Origin: Jaltomata sinuosa
Lineage: Eukaryota; Streptophyta; Magnoliopsida; Solanales; Solanaceae
NCBI GenBank assembly: GCA_003996215.1
Contig: QJPP01001786.1
Location: 1 to 64,000, forward strand
Direction: 5' to 3'
Length of the DNA: 64,000 nt
Positions 11,428-23,825 of the stretch are shown here, in pieces. The stretch's first letter is position 1, and the number at the start of each line of letters is the position of its first letter. Under the pieces are notes generated by a model. That model was not told the origin of the DNA and did no database searches. It saw only the letters and a program-made list of their open reading frames with translations. The translations under genes were made by a program, and so were the position numbers.

Positions 11428-12923
11428 GATATTAATTTTTGTATTGACTTAGAGTTGAACATGCGTCCTATCTCTATTCCTCTTATAGGATAGAACCGGC
11501 TGAGTTGAGAGAGAGTAAGGCTCAGTTTCAGGAGTTACTAAGTAAACGGTTTATCCATCCAAGTTCCTCCCCATGAGGTGCTCCAATTTTGTTTGTTAAA
11601 AAGAAATATTATAGTTTGTGCATGGGCATAGACTATAGTCAGGTGAATAAGGTTACTATATGTAACCAATACCCTCTCCCTCACATTAAAGATATGTTCG
11701 ATCAACTTTAGAGAGTTTTTGTATTCTCGAAGATTAATTCAAGGTTTGGGTACCATCAACTGATAATATAGCCTTTTGATATTCCTAAGAACGCATTCCA
11801 GACTCAGTATGGGCACTATGAGTTTTTTCTAATGTCATTCAGGCTGACTAATGCCCTATCTACTTTCATGGGCTTAATGAATGGAATATTCAAACCCTAT
11901 CTTGGCTCATTAATTATAGTCTTCGTTGATGATATTTTGGTATATTCTCAGAGTGATGAGGAACATGAGAATCATCTTAGAATTGTGTTGGGACTATTAA
12001 AAGAGAAGGAATTGTATGCAAAATTTTCTAAGTGTGAGTTCTGGTTATCTTTTGTGTCCTTCTTGGGGCATGTGGTTTCAAAAGATGGGGTGATGGTAGA
12101 CCCATATAAAATAGAAGCAGTTAAGAATTAAGCTAGGACTACTTCAGTGATAGAAGTTCGTAGTTTCGTGGGATTGGCTAGCTACTACCGTAGGTTCATT
12201 AAAGATCTTGCATTTATTTCTACTTACCTGACTCGCCTGACTCAGAAAGATGTACCATTTGTTTGGTCAGAGGAGTGTGAGGAGAGCTTCCAAAAGCTCA
12301 AGACTTTGTTGACCACAACTCCTATCATTGCCTTGCCAGTGGAAGGTAAAGACTTTATTGTTTATTATGATGCCTCATGGTCTGTTTTAGGTGTTGTGTT
12401 GATGTAAGAATGGAACACCATTGCTTATGCTTCAAGGAAACTCAAAGTGCATGAGAAAAACTACCCTACTTATGACTTAGAGTTGGTTGTCGTGGTATTC
12501 TCTCTCAAGATTTGGAGGCACTATTTTTATGGAGTTCGTTGTGAAGTGTTCACAGACCACCATAGGTTACAACATGTCTTCACTCAAAAGGACTTGAACT
12601 TGAGGTAGCGCAGGTTGATGGAGTTACTTAAAGATTATGACATCACCATCTTGTATAGTCCAAGTAAAGCTAATGTGGTAGCTGATGCATTAAGAAGGAA
12701 AACTGAGAGTATGGGTAGTTTGGCCTACTTAAACGTCACTAGATGTCCGTTGGCTAGAGACATTCAGACTCTAGCTAACAACTTCATGAGGTTGGAAGTA
12801 TCAAAAAGGGGTGGCTTACTAGCATGTGTAGAGGCGAGGTCCTCTTTTCTTGAGCATATCAAAGGTAAGCAGTTTGATAATATTAAATTGAGCAAGATCC
12901 ATGATAAAGTGTTGCGGGGGTGA
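11428..12923 (+). pseudogene. pol: Reverse transcriptase-RNase H remnant of D
   Basis: The RT fingers and palm (11,430-11,830) are in several frames with stops, including TAG 11709 where other copies have CAG. From 11,832 the frame is clearer: MSFRLTNALSTFM, catalytic VFVDDILVYS, KFSKCEFWLSFVSFLGHVVS. RNase H follows: YYDASWSVLG, a TAA at 12405, TYDLELVVVVFSLKIW, FTDHHRLQHV, TAG at 12606, then SKANVVADALRRK. The catalytic acids survive but the protein cannot be made. Confidence 0.85.
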
Positions 12924-13835
12924 GGCCAAGAAGGCCATTATTGATGATGAAGCTGTTCTACAAATTAAAGGGTGAGTTTGTGTGCCCGTGTTGAAGAGTT
13001 GATTCCTGCCATCTTAGCAGAGGCTCATAGCTCTAGATACTCTATACATCCCAGTGTGACCAAGATGTATTGAGACTTGAAGCAACACTCTTGGTGGGGC
13101 GGAATAAAGAAAGATATAGTGGATTTTGTGGCTATGTAAAAATTGCCAGCAGGTGAAATATGAACATCAGAAGCCTTGTGGTACACTTTAGAGAATGCCC
13201 ATTCCTATGGAAGTGGAAGATAATAGCCATAGATTTTGTGGTTGGCCTTCCCAAGACCTTTGGAAAATACGATTTGATGTGGGTCATTGTTGACAAATTA
13301 ACAAAGTTTGCACACTTTATCCCTGTGCAGGTGAATTATAATGTGGCCAAGTTGGTCAAGATCTATCTGAATGGGATTGTCTGATTTCATGGGGTGCCTA
13401 TCTCCATTATTTCTAATAGGAGCACCCAGTTCACTTCTAATTTCTGGCAAACGTTGCACGAAGAGTTGGGAACAAGTTTGGACCTGAGTACAATATTTCA
13501 CCCTCATACTGATGGGCAGTCTAATTGTATAATTCAGGTGTTAGAGGACATGCTTCACACATATGTGATAGACTTTGGGGGTCACTGGGATCAATATCTA
13601 GCATTGGCTGAGTTTGCATATGACAACAGTTATCACTCAAACATAGATATGGCCCTGTTTGAAGCCTTGTATAGGAGGAGATGTAGATCTCCCATTGGTT
13701 GGTTTGATTCGTTTGAAGTGAAACCTTTAGGTTCAGACCTGGTGAGAGACTCTACATAAAGGGTGAAGTCATCCAAGGAAAGCTTTTGGCAGCTCAAAGC
13801 CGGCATAAGGAATATGCAGACAAAAGGTTAGAGAT
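12924..13835 (+). pseudogene. Integrase remnant of D, catalytically dead and 3'-truncated
   Basis: A decayed HHCC domain (AEAHSSRYSIHPSVTKMY) is followed by the core. The first acid is present (AIDFVVGLPKT), the second Asp is Asn (IISNRSTQFTS near 13,410) and the Glu is Asn (TDGQSNCII near 13,520), so two of three catalytic residues are gone. After SRHKEYADKRLE (about 13,830) similarity to other pol ends stops abruptly. The GPY/F module and any chromodomain are missing, apparently by deletion into the region before the 3' LTR. Confidence 0.82.
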
Positions 13836-14042
13836 ATTAACTACCCGGCTAGAAAAGGAATATGCATATCTCTATATGAATAGACTAGATGAATAGGAAG
13901 TGGTAAGGGAGTTGAAATGGCTAGGTGTGATAGTGTCTTAGGAACTGAATATATTCAAGAAAAATAGGTCTAAGAGCCTAGTTATATAGATATTGATATT
14001 GATGTAATTGATATGGATAGGATACCACATCGGTATGGTAAA
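13836..14042 (+). other. End of the D interior and unresolved start of its 3' LTR
   Basis: Because the 5' LTR of D is cut at 8502, there is no second copy to fix the start of the 3' LTR. A TG near 13,926 (TGTGATAGTG) is one possible start. No coding signal is visible here beyond the integrase remnant. Confidence 0.4.
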
Positions 14043-14227
14043 TGGACACCTAGCATCTCCTGTAGATCATGGCTAGTGGGCCAAAATAAGACCCATAGCA
14101 TATGTGTACACGTGCTTCTTTCTATAGTGAATCGACTGAGAACTAAGGTGAGACTACAGATACAGGCGATATAAGCAAAAATTGATGGACATAGTGATAT
14201 GTGAGATAATTATTGAATGTGATTATT
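14043..14227 (+). repeat. 3' LTR of D, left piece
   Basis: This aligns with the 5' LTR from 8502. It ends in the target duplication TTATT (14223-14227), where the family A LTR A2 was inserted. Confidence 0.87.
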
Positions 14228-14716
14228 TGTTATGACTCGATTTCTCAGATCATGATGGAACCTACAACACCCCTGTAGGCAAACCAATCCCCGTAGCCCA
14301 GAATGGTTAGTAATGGACTACTCTTTAAGTAAATCATGCAAGAAGCAATATAAGCGAAAGAAAGATAAGGAAGTACAGAAATCGAGCAGCCAATATATAT
14401 ATATATATAGAAAGCTAAACCATCCCACGACCGAGTATCATAGTACAGAAGCCACTACTAAATATACAGAGTCCAAGAGGGTACAAAATACGAATATAAA
14501 ATTGTCTCTGAATATCAAAAGAGTACACAGAAAAAAAGATGAGGTAAAGCCAAGCCCCGGTCGCCAGGAGCTCACCCTTCGTCTCGCATGCCCAAAAGTT
14601 GCACGAGTTCGCGCGATAAATGGCGATAGCTCACACTAGCATCTGAACTAGGAAGATGCAAAAGTATAGTATGAGCACCAATTACAAAGCAATGGGTATC
14701 CACTAGGCATTATAGG

Positions 14717-16742
14717 TGTAACACTCCAGAACTTCTAGCCAAGACTTAGCTTAGAAAACCAGAAGAAAAATATTTTTCCAACTGTCATCATGAATCACGA
14801 GTTGAACCCACGACCCATTGAAGTTTCCACAAGCCATGGATTGGAGTCATGGAATAAAATCAGAGAACTAAAAATTTCTTTGAGAACCATGATTAGGTTC
14901 TATGGACCAGGGAAGGATCCACGAGTCGTGAACCCAAGTCGTGGGACCAGACCTGCGGCCAACCATTTATCTGAGAGCCACAAATGGGTTCTATGGACCG
15001 TGGAAGGTTCCATGGGTTGTAAACCCAAGTCATGGAACCCAAACCCACAGCTAGACAAAAGAGCGCAGGAACCACAACAAGTTTCCATGAGCCGTGGAGG
15101 TTTCCACGAGTCGTGGAACCCACCGTGAAATCTATGTCGAGAATTTTAGCAGTTTTCTTTTAAATTTTCTCGGAGGCATTCCAGACTTTTCCTACCTCTT
15201 TTAATGCCTAAGCTATGCCATTTTGACTACTCTAAGCCTAATTAATTAGTCAAAAACTACCTAAAACCTCTATTCTCCTAAATATCATCAGACTTAGAAA
15301 GAAAAGAAGAGAAAGAGGCGACTGCTTTTTCTCAAGAACAGGTAGAGGTCTTCTTCAAGTTCAGCCCCAAAATCCAAAGGAATTATCCGTAGTTTCTTCT
15401 CCAGGTATGTGGGATTTCACTAGTGGGTTCCTTTCACCCATTAGGTCCCTAGAATTCAGCCAGTCCTTCAGTTTCTCCATGATTGATTAGTCATATGGTT
15501 CATAAACCTTAGAGTTTTCTTTCCTATTCAGATGCTATAATTTATATGATTCTTAGTTCATGTTTCTTGGAGGATTACTACAGTTCATGTATAGAATTCA
15601 GAACCCTAGCTTGTGATAATTTTTAGTACTTCATAAATTATGCTTGCTAGGCAGATCAGTCAGATAATCATGCTTTATAATTTGAATGCCATATCCTTCA
15701 GTATGATTAGGTGCATTCTCAGATTATATAAATATTTTGAGCTATCTAGTGTTATAGTTGCATGTTAGCTTACATTCAGTTAGGAGTAGACTTAGCACTG
15801 AGAGAACTAAGTGATGAAGGCTCACCCGTCAGCTTTAGGCTGAGACCTTTAGTAGTAATCCGTGAGTTCTAGAACTACGGGCCACTGTAGGTTCTAAAGG
15901 GGTCACCCGTCAGATTAGGCTTGACACCCTTGTCCCTTGTGGACATCAGTTTAGTGGATCCACGCCAGACTTATTTGTACCCTTGGTAAGGTATTAACAC
16001 CCTTCCATCCAGGGTTACAGGTTTGCCCCATAGTTAGCTCAACTTGGGGTATGTTGGTTAATAGTATCTCCCACAGTCATACTCATATTGCATTGACCTC
16101 ATATTCAGTACTCAGTTCAACATGTGATATACTCATGATATCTATTTGGTTATTGCATCTTATCTTACTTCTCAGTTTATGCTTCAGTATATATTTTTCC
16201 ATGTTCAGTTGTTATGTTGTTCAGCTTAGTTCAAATTATGCATGCTCAGTACATTCCAAGTACTGACGCATACTTTTATGCTACATCATTTTATGATTTA
16301 CGTTCAGGTGCTCAGTATCCAGATCGCGCTTAGATCAGTTTCTAGTCCATACTTAGCAGCTGCAGTGGTGAGTCCTCTTAGTTTGAGGACGATAGACATG
16401 ATTTATCTTTCAGTCTTATTATTTTAGTTTTTATATTATTAGAGTTAGCTGGGGGCATGTCCCAGCAACTCATCTCGGTTAGAGGCTTTTAGATATAGAT
16501 TAGATTCAGCTTGAGTCGATAGTGTTGTCCTTCAGTTATGACTACACTCTTATATATTTTATATTCAAACATGTTTGTTTTGGGTTTTTCCCCATTTTAG
16601 TTCTTGAATTATTTTAAGCTTCCGCACAGTATAAGCTTTTAAACTTGAAATTGTTTAGATATACCAGACCATGGGTTAGCTTGGGATCACTTGTGACTCT
16701 AAGTACCTTATTACGTCTATGGGGTAGTCTCAGGATGTGACA
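14717..16742 (+). repeat. 5' LTR of B
   Basis: TGTAACACTCC to GTGACA. U3 (about 14,790-15,125) carries many degenerate copies of the near-palindrome CCACGAGTCGTGG, many with CG changed to CA or TG. A conserved hairpin, GTCCTC with GAGGAC, lies at 16372-16390. No clear TATA box was found. Confidence 0.94.
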
Positions 16743-16746
16743 AACT

Positions 16747-16758
16747 TGGTATCAGAGC
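16747..16758 (+). other. Primer-binding site of B
   Basis: TGGTATCAGAGC, a perfect initiator tRNA-Met site, separated from the LTR end by AACT. Confidence 0.95.
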
Positions 16759-16812
16759 ATCAGGTTTAAGTGTCCTAGGGTGTTTGAAAGCTGCGTCAAG
16801 TAGAGCCTTCTT

Positions 16813-16840
16813 CATGGGTGTGAAGCGCGCCACACTTATG
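16813..16840 (+). other. Leader stem-loop with self-complementary loop (possible RNA dimerisation site)
   Basis: The arms CATGGGTGTG and CACACTTATG pair over all ten positions, two of them G-U. The 8-nt loop AAGCGCGC contains the self-complementary hexamer GCGCGC. It lies 55 nt after the primer site, in the untranslated leader before gag. The same stem is unchanged in element C at 54089-54116. A role in dimerisation or packaging is inference. Confidence 0.55.
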
Positions 16841-16960
16841 GGGGAGGGGCTACGAGATGTCATTAGGAACAACTTCCCTTCTTTCTTTTTCCAGCTCATG
16901 ATATCGGGTGTAAACTCTATTTAATCTCCTTCTAACTCATGCTCTTCGCATTTCAGAAAA

Positions 16961-18060
16961 ATGCCTCCCCGAAGAGCTAACGCCAAGAATCAACCAGCAG
17001 CTCCAGAAGACCCATTGAATGAGCAAGTCACGGTTGCCGAATTCGGGGATGCTTTCCAAGTGCTTGCTCAGGCCATGACCTCCCAGGTCAACTAGCAGGC
17101 TATGGCACCAGCTCTGCCTCAGACTAACACTGTTGTGGCTAGAATCCGGGACTTCACTCGGATGAACCCTCCAGAGTTTCATGGATCCAAGTCAGAAGAG
17201 GATCCGCAAGAGTTTCTTGATGATATCAAGAAGGTGACTGACATTATGGGTGTCACTCCAATCGAGAGTGCAGACTTAGCCTCCTATCAGTTGAAGGGAG
17301 TGGCTTACACTTGGTACCAACAATGGAAGGAATCATGTTATGCCAAAGAAGGACCAGTGACTTGGAATCTTTTCAAGATAGCTTTTCTGGACCGATTTTT
17401 TCCGCTAGAGCTCAGGGAAGCCAAGGTTCAGGAATTCATTAACCTGAAGCAGAATGACATGAGCGTGAAGGACTGTGCTCTCAAGTTCACTCAGCTATCT
17501 AAGTATGCTCCAGCGATAGTAGCTGACTCCAAAGCTCATATGAGTAAGTTTATATCTGGTGTATCAGATGATGTAGTCAAGGAGTGCAAGACTGCTATGT
17601 TGATTAAGGAGATAGACTTCTCCAGGTTGGTTACTTACGCTCAGCAGATTAAAGTGGAGAAGATCAGGGAAAGGGGGGAGATACTAAGAGGGCTAGGACA
17701 GGTGACTTTAGCTGCTCTCAGCAGAGGTCAGAAGGTGGTAACCACTCTCAGTTCTGTCAGAAGACTTCATCTCCAGCTCCATCTTCTGCCAGTGCACCAG
17801 TGCCTAAATTCAAGAAGGATCGACGGATAGAGCGTCTGGATCTAAGTCCCAAGGTAGAGTTACTAGCGAGTGCACCCATCTAGTGTGTAAGAAATGTGGT
17901 AGGAACCATCAGGGTGAGTGCATGAAAGGTAGTGTAAATTGCTTTGGGTGTGGTAAGCCAGGACACAGGATGAAAGAATGCCCTAAAAATTCTCAGAAGA
18001 GAAGGGATGCTCATTCGCAAAATTAGGCCAGCTCCACAGTAGCTCCAGCAGGTCACCCCC
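16961..18060 (+). pseudogene. gag: gag remnant of B
   Basis: The start ATG 16961 (MPPRRANAKNQPAAPED) is shared in style with C (MPPRCDMPHRANAQN at 54230). A TAG stop at 17093 follows 44 codons. The capsid-like domain is open from 17102 to about 17,690 (MNPPEFHGSKSEEDPQEFLD, GVAYTWYQQWKE, FISGVSDDVVKECKTAML). A frameshift near 17,690 then separates it from two zinc knuckles, CKKCGRNHQGEC (17886-17921) and CFGCGKPGHRMKEC (17940-17981), both with all ligands intact. Confidence 0.9.
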
Positions 18061-18681
18061 ACTCAGCAGGGTACCTCATCTGGTACAGGTGGTGGTCAGT
18101 GCCAAAATAGGTTGTATGTTCGTCAGGATCGACGGGATCAGGAGGACTCGCTTGATATGGTCATGGGTACATTGTGAATCTTTAATACTGATGTCTATGC
18201 ATTGTTAGATCCAGCGGCTATGCTTTCTTTTGTAACTCCATATATAGTAGTTAATTTTGATGTCAGTACAGAAATCCTCCCAGAACCCTTCTTAGTGTCT
18301 ACTCCAGTTGGTGACCCAGTTATAGCTAGACGGGTATACAAAAATTGCCCGGTCACAGTTTCCCAGAATGTCACCTCAGCAGATCTTGTAGAGTTAGAAA
18401 TGGTAGATTTTGATATCATTCTAGGCACGTATTGGTTACATTCCTGTTATGCCTCAGTCGATTGTAGAACTAGGATCATTCAGTTTCAGTTTCAGTTTCC
18501 AAACGAACCAGCCTTATAATAGAAGGGTAATAACTCAGTGCCTATAGGTCGTTTCATCTCCTACCTTAAGGCCAGTAAAATGATTTCCAAGGGGTATATC
18601 TATCATCTTATTCGGGTTAAGGATTCAAACTCCAAAACTCAAACTCTTGAGTCAGTTCTAGTAGTAAGTGAATTTCCATAA
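18061..18681 (+). pseudogene. Aspartic protease remnant of B
   Basis: The motif at about 18,208 reads LLDPAAMLSFVTPY, where sister element C reads LLDPGASLSFVTPY, so the Gly after the catalytic Asp-Pro is replaced by Ala. IILGTYWLHS follows near 18,418. A TGA stop (18176) precedes the domain, and further stops follow near 18,517 and 18,678. Confidence 0.82.
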
Positions 18682-20020
18682 GTGTTTCCAGAAGATCTTC
18701 CCAGAGCTCCTCCCGAGTGGGAAATCGTCTTTGGAATAGATCTCCTTTCAGATACCCAGCCTATTTCAATTCCTCCTTACAGAATGACCCTAGCTGAGCT
18801 TAGGGAATTAAAAGATCAGTTGAAAGACCTTCTAGATAAGGGCTTTTTCAGACCCAGCATCTCTCTATGGGGTGCTCCAGTATTGTTCGTGCGTAATAAA
18901 GATGGTTCTCTCAGGATGTGCATCAACTACTGCCAGTTGATCAAAGTCACAATCAAGAACAAATATCCCATCCCCAGGATTGATGACTTATTCGACCAGC
19001 TTCAGGGTGCTAGTTGTTTTTCTAAGATAGACCTCAGATACGTCTATCATCAGCTCAGAGTCAGGGGCAGTAAAATCCCAAATACAGCCTTCAGGACTCT
19101 GTATGGTCATTATGAATTTGTAGTCATGTCTTTTGGACTAACCAATGCTCCTGCAGCTTTCATGGATTTAATGAACAGGGTGTTCAAGTAGTATTTGGAC
19201 TATTTATTATCGTCTTTATTGATGATATCCTCGTTTATTCTCGGAATGAGGAAGAGCATGCGACTCATCTGAGAGTTGTCCTGCAAACTCTCAAAGATCA
19301 CCATCTATTCGCTAAGTTCAGCAAATGTGAATTCTGGTTGCAGTCTGTCGCTTTCCTTGGTCATGTGGTATCCAGCGAAGGGATTCGAGTGGATTCTCAA
19401 AAAATTGAGGCAGTAAAGCACTGGCCCAGACCCACCTCTCCGACAGACATCATAAGTTTCTTGGGTTTGGCCAGTTACTACAGGAGTTTTGTTAAAGGAA
19501 TTTCATCCATAGCTGCCCTATTGACCAAGTTGACTCAGAAGAAGGTCAAGTTTCAGCGGTTAGATGAGTATGAGAAAAGCATCTTAGAACTGAAGACCAG
19601 GTTGACTACAGCTCTCATTTTGACTCTACTAGAGGGTTCAGACGGCTATGTGGTTTATTGCGATGTGTCCAGGGTCGGCCTAGGTTATGTTTTGATACAG
19701 CAGGGTAAGGTCATAGATTATGCTTCCAGACAGCTTAAGGTCTATGAGAATAACTACCCGACTCATGACCTAGAGCTTGCAACAATTGTGTTTTCCCTAA
19801 AGATTTGGAGACACTACTTGTATGGTGTTCATGTTGATATGTTCACGGATCATAAGAGCCTCCAGTATATGTTCACCTAGAAATAGTTGAATCTTCGACA
19901 GAGGATATGGCTTGAGTTCCTCAAAGATTATGATATGAACGTGCTTTACCATCCGGGTAAGGCCAATGTAGTGGTTGATACTCTCAGCAGACTGTCTATG
20001 GGTAGCGTGTCACATGTTGA
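18682..20020 (+). pseudogene. pol: Reverse transcriptase-RNase H remnant of B
   Basis: RT is open from 18,682 to 19,191 (PPYRMTLAELRELKDQ, GAPVLFVRNKDGSLRMCI, FSKIDLR, MSFGLTNAPAAF). A TAG then ends it, and a short deletion shifts the frame before the catalytic FIDDILVYS near 19,215. The connection and RNase H run from 19,338 to 19,880 (CDVSRVGLGYVL, THDLELATIVF, FTDHKSLQYM) and end at TAG 19878, where other copies have CAG. RSGYHQ has become RYVYHQ beside the first catalytic Asp. Confidence 0.88.
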
Positions 20021-20029
20021 GGAAGAGAA

Positions 20030-21575
20030 GAAATAATTAGCCAGAGATGTTCATCGGCTTGCTCTCTTAGGAATTTTCCTTATGGACACGTCAGAGGGTG
20101 GTGTGATAGTCCAAAATAGATTGGAATCTTCTTTGGTAGCAGAGGTTAAAGAGAAGCAGGATAGTGATCCCATATTGCTTCAGCTGAAAAGAGTAGTCCA
20201 TCAGCAGAGAGTTGAGGTTTTCTCCCAAGGGGGAGATGGTGTGTTTCATTATCAGGGTCGCTTATGTGTTCCTAAGGTGGGTGAGTTGAGGCAACAGATC
20301 CTTACAGAAGCCCATAATTCCAGATATTCCATTCATCTAGGTGCCACTAAGATGTACCGTGATCTACAGGAAGTCTATTATTGGAATGGCATGAAGAGGG
20401 ACATCACAGATTTTGTGGCTATGTGTCCCAACTGTCAACAGGTTAAGGTAGAACATCAGATACCAGGAGGTGTGACTCAGGAGATTAGCATTCCTACTTG
20501 GAAGTGGGAAGTGGTCAACATGGATTTCATTATGGGTTTACCTCGTACTCGCAGACAGCATGACTCCGTTTGGGTGATAGTGGAGAGTCACTAAGTCAGC
20601 TCACTTCATGGCCGTCAATACTACAGATTCAGCGGAGGATTATGCCAGGCTCTATATCAGCGAGATATTCAGTTTGCATGGGGTTCCCTTGTCTATCATC
20701 TCATATAGAGGTCCTCAGTTCACATCTCACTTCTGGAGATCATTCCTGAAAGGTCTTGGTACTCAGGTGAATCTCAGTATAGCATTTCATTCGCAGATGG
20801 ATGGTCAGGCAGAGCGTACCATTCAGACCTTAGAGGAAATTTTGAGAGCATGTGTGATCAATTTCAAAGGTAGTTGGGATGATCATCTACCTCTCATAGA
20901 ATTTGCCTACAATAACAGCTTTTACTCTAATATTCAGATGGCCCCATATGAGGCATCTATGGGCATATGTGTAGATCACCAGTTGGTTAGTTTGAAGTAG
21001 GTGAAGCAGCCTTGGTTGGACTGGATTTGGTACATGAGGCTATAGAGAATGTTCAGCTCATCATAGAAAGATTGAAAACAGCTCAGAGTCATCAGAAGTC
21101 CTATGCAGATGTGAGGAGAAGGGACTTAGAGTTCGAGATCGATGATTGGGTTTTCTTGAAGGTGTCACCCATGAATGGTGTAATGAGATTTGGCAAGAAA
21201 GGAAAGCTCAGTTCCCGATATATAGGTCCTTACAGAATCTTGAAGAGGATTGGTAATATGGCATACAAGTTAGAGTTGCCAGCAGAACTAGCAACGGTCC
21301 ATCTGATCTTTCACATTTCTTTGTTGAAGAAGTGTGTTGGTGATCCGACAACGATAGTACATTTAGAGAGTGTGGTTGTGAAGGATAGCCTGACCTATGA
21401 GGAGGTTCTGGTTGAGATTCTTGACCGTTAGGTTTGTAGGTTGAGAAATAAGGAGGTCGCTTCAGTAAATTTTTTGTGGAGGAATCAGTCCGTAGAGGGA
21501 TCTACTTGGGAAGAAGAAGCAGCCATGATGGCCAAGTACCCTCACCTCTTTTCTTCCGATTCAGTTTCAGCTTGA
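20030..21575 (+). pseudogene. Integrase with chromodomain, B remnant
   Basis: The zinc-binding HHCC domain is intact (AHNSRYSIHLGATKMY, CPNCQQVK). The core has NMDFIMGLP, but the second catalytic Asp is Tyr (IISYRGPQFTS near 20,698); the Glu is kept (DGQAERTI). A frameshift at about 20,585 and breaks at 21,000 and 21,429 split the gene. The C-terminal part has the GPY/F-like module (GKLSSRYIGPYRIL) and a clear chromodomain tail (VEILDR, RLRNKEVASVNFLWRNQ, AAMMAKYPHLF), ending at TGA 21573. This tail is diagnostic for the Tekay/Del group. Confidence 0.9.
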
Positions 21576-21786
21576 GGTAATAGTTTCTATCCAGTCTCTC
21601 AGTTTACTCTTGTGTAATTAAGTCTCAGTACCTTCTTCCCTCAGTTATCCTTGCATTTTAGCATAATTTCATGTTCATGGGACTCAGTCCAGTTAGATAT
21701 CAGTTTCTAGTACTCAGTTGGTAGGATTGCATCTCTTTCCCTCCAAACTCAGCTTGTTTAGTCTATATTTGAGGACGAATGATCCC

Positions 21787-21799
21787 AAGGGTGAGATAT
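21787..21799 (+). other. Polypurine tract of B
   Basis: AAGGGTGAGATAT directly abuts the 3' LTR and corresponds to AAGGGGGAGATAT in element C. It primes plus-strand cDNA. One G has become T in this copy. Confidence 0.85.
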
Positions 21800-23825
21800 T
21801 GTAACACTCCAGAACTTCTAGCCCAGACTTAGCTTAGAAAATCATAAGAAAAATATTTTTCCAACTATCAGCAGGAATCACAAGTTGAACCCACGACCCG
21901 TGGAAGTTTCCACGAGTCGTGGGCTGGATTCGTGGAATCATATCAGAGAACTGAAAATTTCTCTGAGAACCACGATTAGGTTCTACGGACCATGGAAGGA
22001 TCCATGAGTCGTGAAACCAAGTCATAGGACCAGACCTGAGGCCAACCATTTCTCTGAGAGCCACGAATGGGTTCTACGGACTGTGAAAGGTTCCACGGGT
22101 CGTGAACCCAATTCGTGGGACTCAGACCCGCATCTAGACAAAAGAGGGTAGTAACTATGATAGGGTTCCATGAGCCATGGAAGTTTCCATGAGTCGTGGA
22201 ACCCATCCGTGAAACCTGAGTCGCAAATTTCAGCAGTTTTCTTTTAAATTTTCCCGGGGGCATTCTAGACTTTTCCTACCTCTTTTAATGCCTAAGCTAT
22301 GTTGTTTTGACTACTATAAGCCTAATTAATTAGTCAAAAACTACCTAAAACCTCTATTCTCCTAAATATTATCAGACTTATAAAGAAAGGAAGAGAAAGA
22401 GGCGACTGCTCTCTCTCAATAACAGGCAGAGGTCTTCTTCAAGTTCAGCCCCAAAATCCAAAGGAATTATCCGTAGTTTCTTCTCCAGGTATGGGGATTT
22501 CACTAGTGGGTTCCTTTCACCCATTAGGTCCCTAGAATTCAGCCAGTCCTTCAGTTTCTCCATGATTGATTAGACCTAGGGTTCATAAACCTTAGAGTTT
22601 TCTTTGCTATTCAGATGCTATAATTTATATGATACTTAGTTCATATTTCGTGGAGGATTACTACAGTTCATGTATAGAATTCAGAACCCTAGCTTGTGAT
22701 AATTTTTAGTACTTCATAAATTATTCTTGCTAGGCAGATCAGTCAGATAATCATACTTCATAACTTGAATGCCATATCCTTCAGTATGATTAGGTGCATT
22801 CTCCGATTATATCAGTATTTTGAGTTATCCAGTGTTACAGTTGCATGTTAGCTTACATTCAGTTGGGAGTAGACTTAGCAAAGAGCGAACTAAGGGATGA
22901 AGGCTCACCCATCAGCTTTAGGCAGAGACCTTTAGTAGCAATCCCTGAGTTCCAAAACTACGGCGCCACCATTGGTTCTAAAGGGGTCACCCGTCAGATT
23001 AGGCTTGACATCCTTGACCCTTGTGGACATCAGTTTAGTGGATCCACGTTAGACTTGTTTGTACCCTTGGCAAGGTATGAACACCCTTCCATCCAGGGTT
23101 ACAGGTTGTCCCCATAATTAGCTCAACTTGGGGTATGTCGGTTAATAGTATCTCCCAACGTCAGACTCATATTGCATTTACCTCATATTCAGTACTCAGT
23201 TCAGCATGTGATATACTCATGATATTTATTTGGTCATTGCATCTCAACTTACTTCTTAGTTGATGCTTCAATATATATATTTCCATGTTTAGTTGTTATG
23301 TTTTTCAGCTTAGTTCAAATTCCGTATGCTCAGTACATTCCAAGTACTGATGCATACTTTTGTGCTACATCATTTTATGATGTAGGTTCAGGCACTCAGT
23401 ATCCAGATCGCGCTTAGGTCGGTTTCCAGTGCGTACTCACCAGCTGCAGTGGTGAGTCCTCTTAGTTCGAGGACGATAGACATGCTTTACGTTTCAGTCT
23501 TATTATTTCAGTTTACAGATTGTTAGAGTTGGTTGGGGGCATGTCCCAACAACTCATTTCGGTTAGAGGCTTTCAGACATAGATTAGATTTAGTTGAGTT
23601 GATAGTTTTGTCCTTCAGTTATGACTACACTCTTATATATTTTATATTCAAACATGTTTGTTTTGGGATTTTCCGCATTTCAGTTCTTGAACTATTTTCA
23701 GCTTCCGCACAGTATAAGCTTTTAAACTTGAAATTGTTTAGATATGCCAGTCCATGGGTTATCTTGGTGTCACTTGTGACTCTAAGTACCGTGTTACGTC
23801 TAGGGAGTAGCCTCGGGGTATGACA
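21800..23825 (+). repeat. 3' LTR of B
   Basis: Same length as the 5' LTR (2026 bp), ending TATGACA at the ATAGG target duplication. More of the CCACGAGTCGTGG-type palindromes keep their CG here than in the 5' copy. Confidence 0.94.

Larger units (their letters stand above)
14717..23825 (+). mobile_element. Complete chromovirus B, structurally intact but coding-dead
   Basis: Two LTRs of 2026 bp each (14717-16742, 21800-23825) flank a primer site, leader, gag-pol and purine tract. The target duplication ATAGG is perfect (14712-14716 and 23826-23830). The A2 LTR sequence continues across the element on both sides. The LTRs have diverged: I count about 18 differences in the first 155 bp, mostly C/T and G/A, so the insertion is not recent even though it is the innermost layer of the nest. 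Confidence 0.95.

Noticed and set aside
14313..14639. 108-codon open frame
   Set aside because: It lies wholly in the antisense strand of the A2 LTR and has no homologous frame in the other A LTRs.
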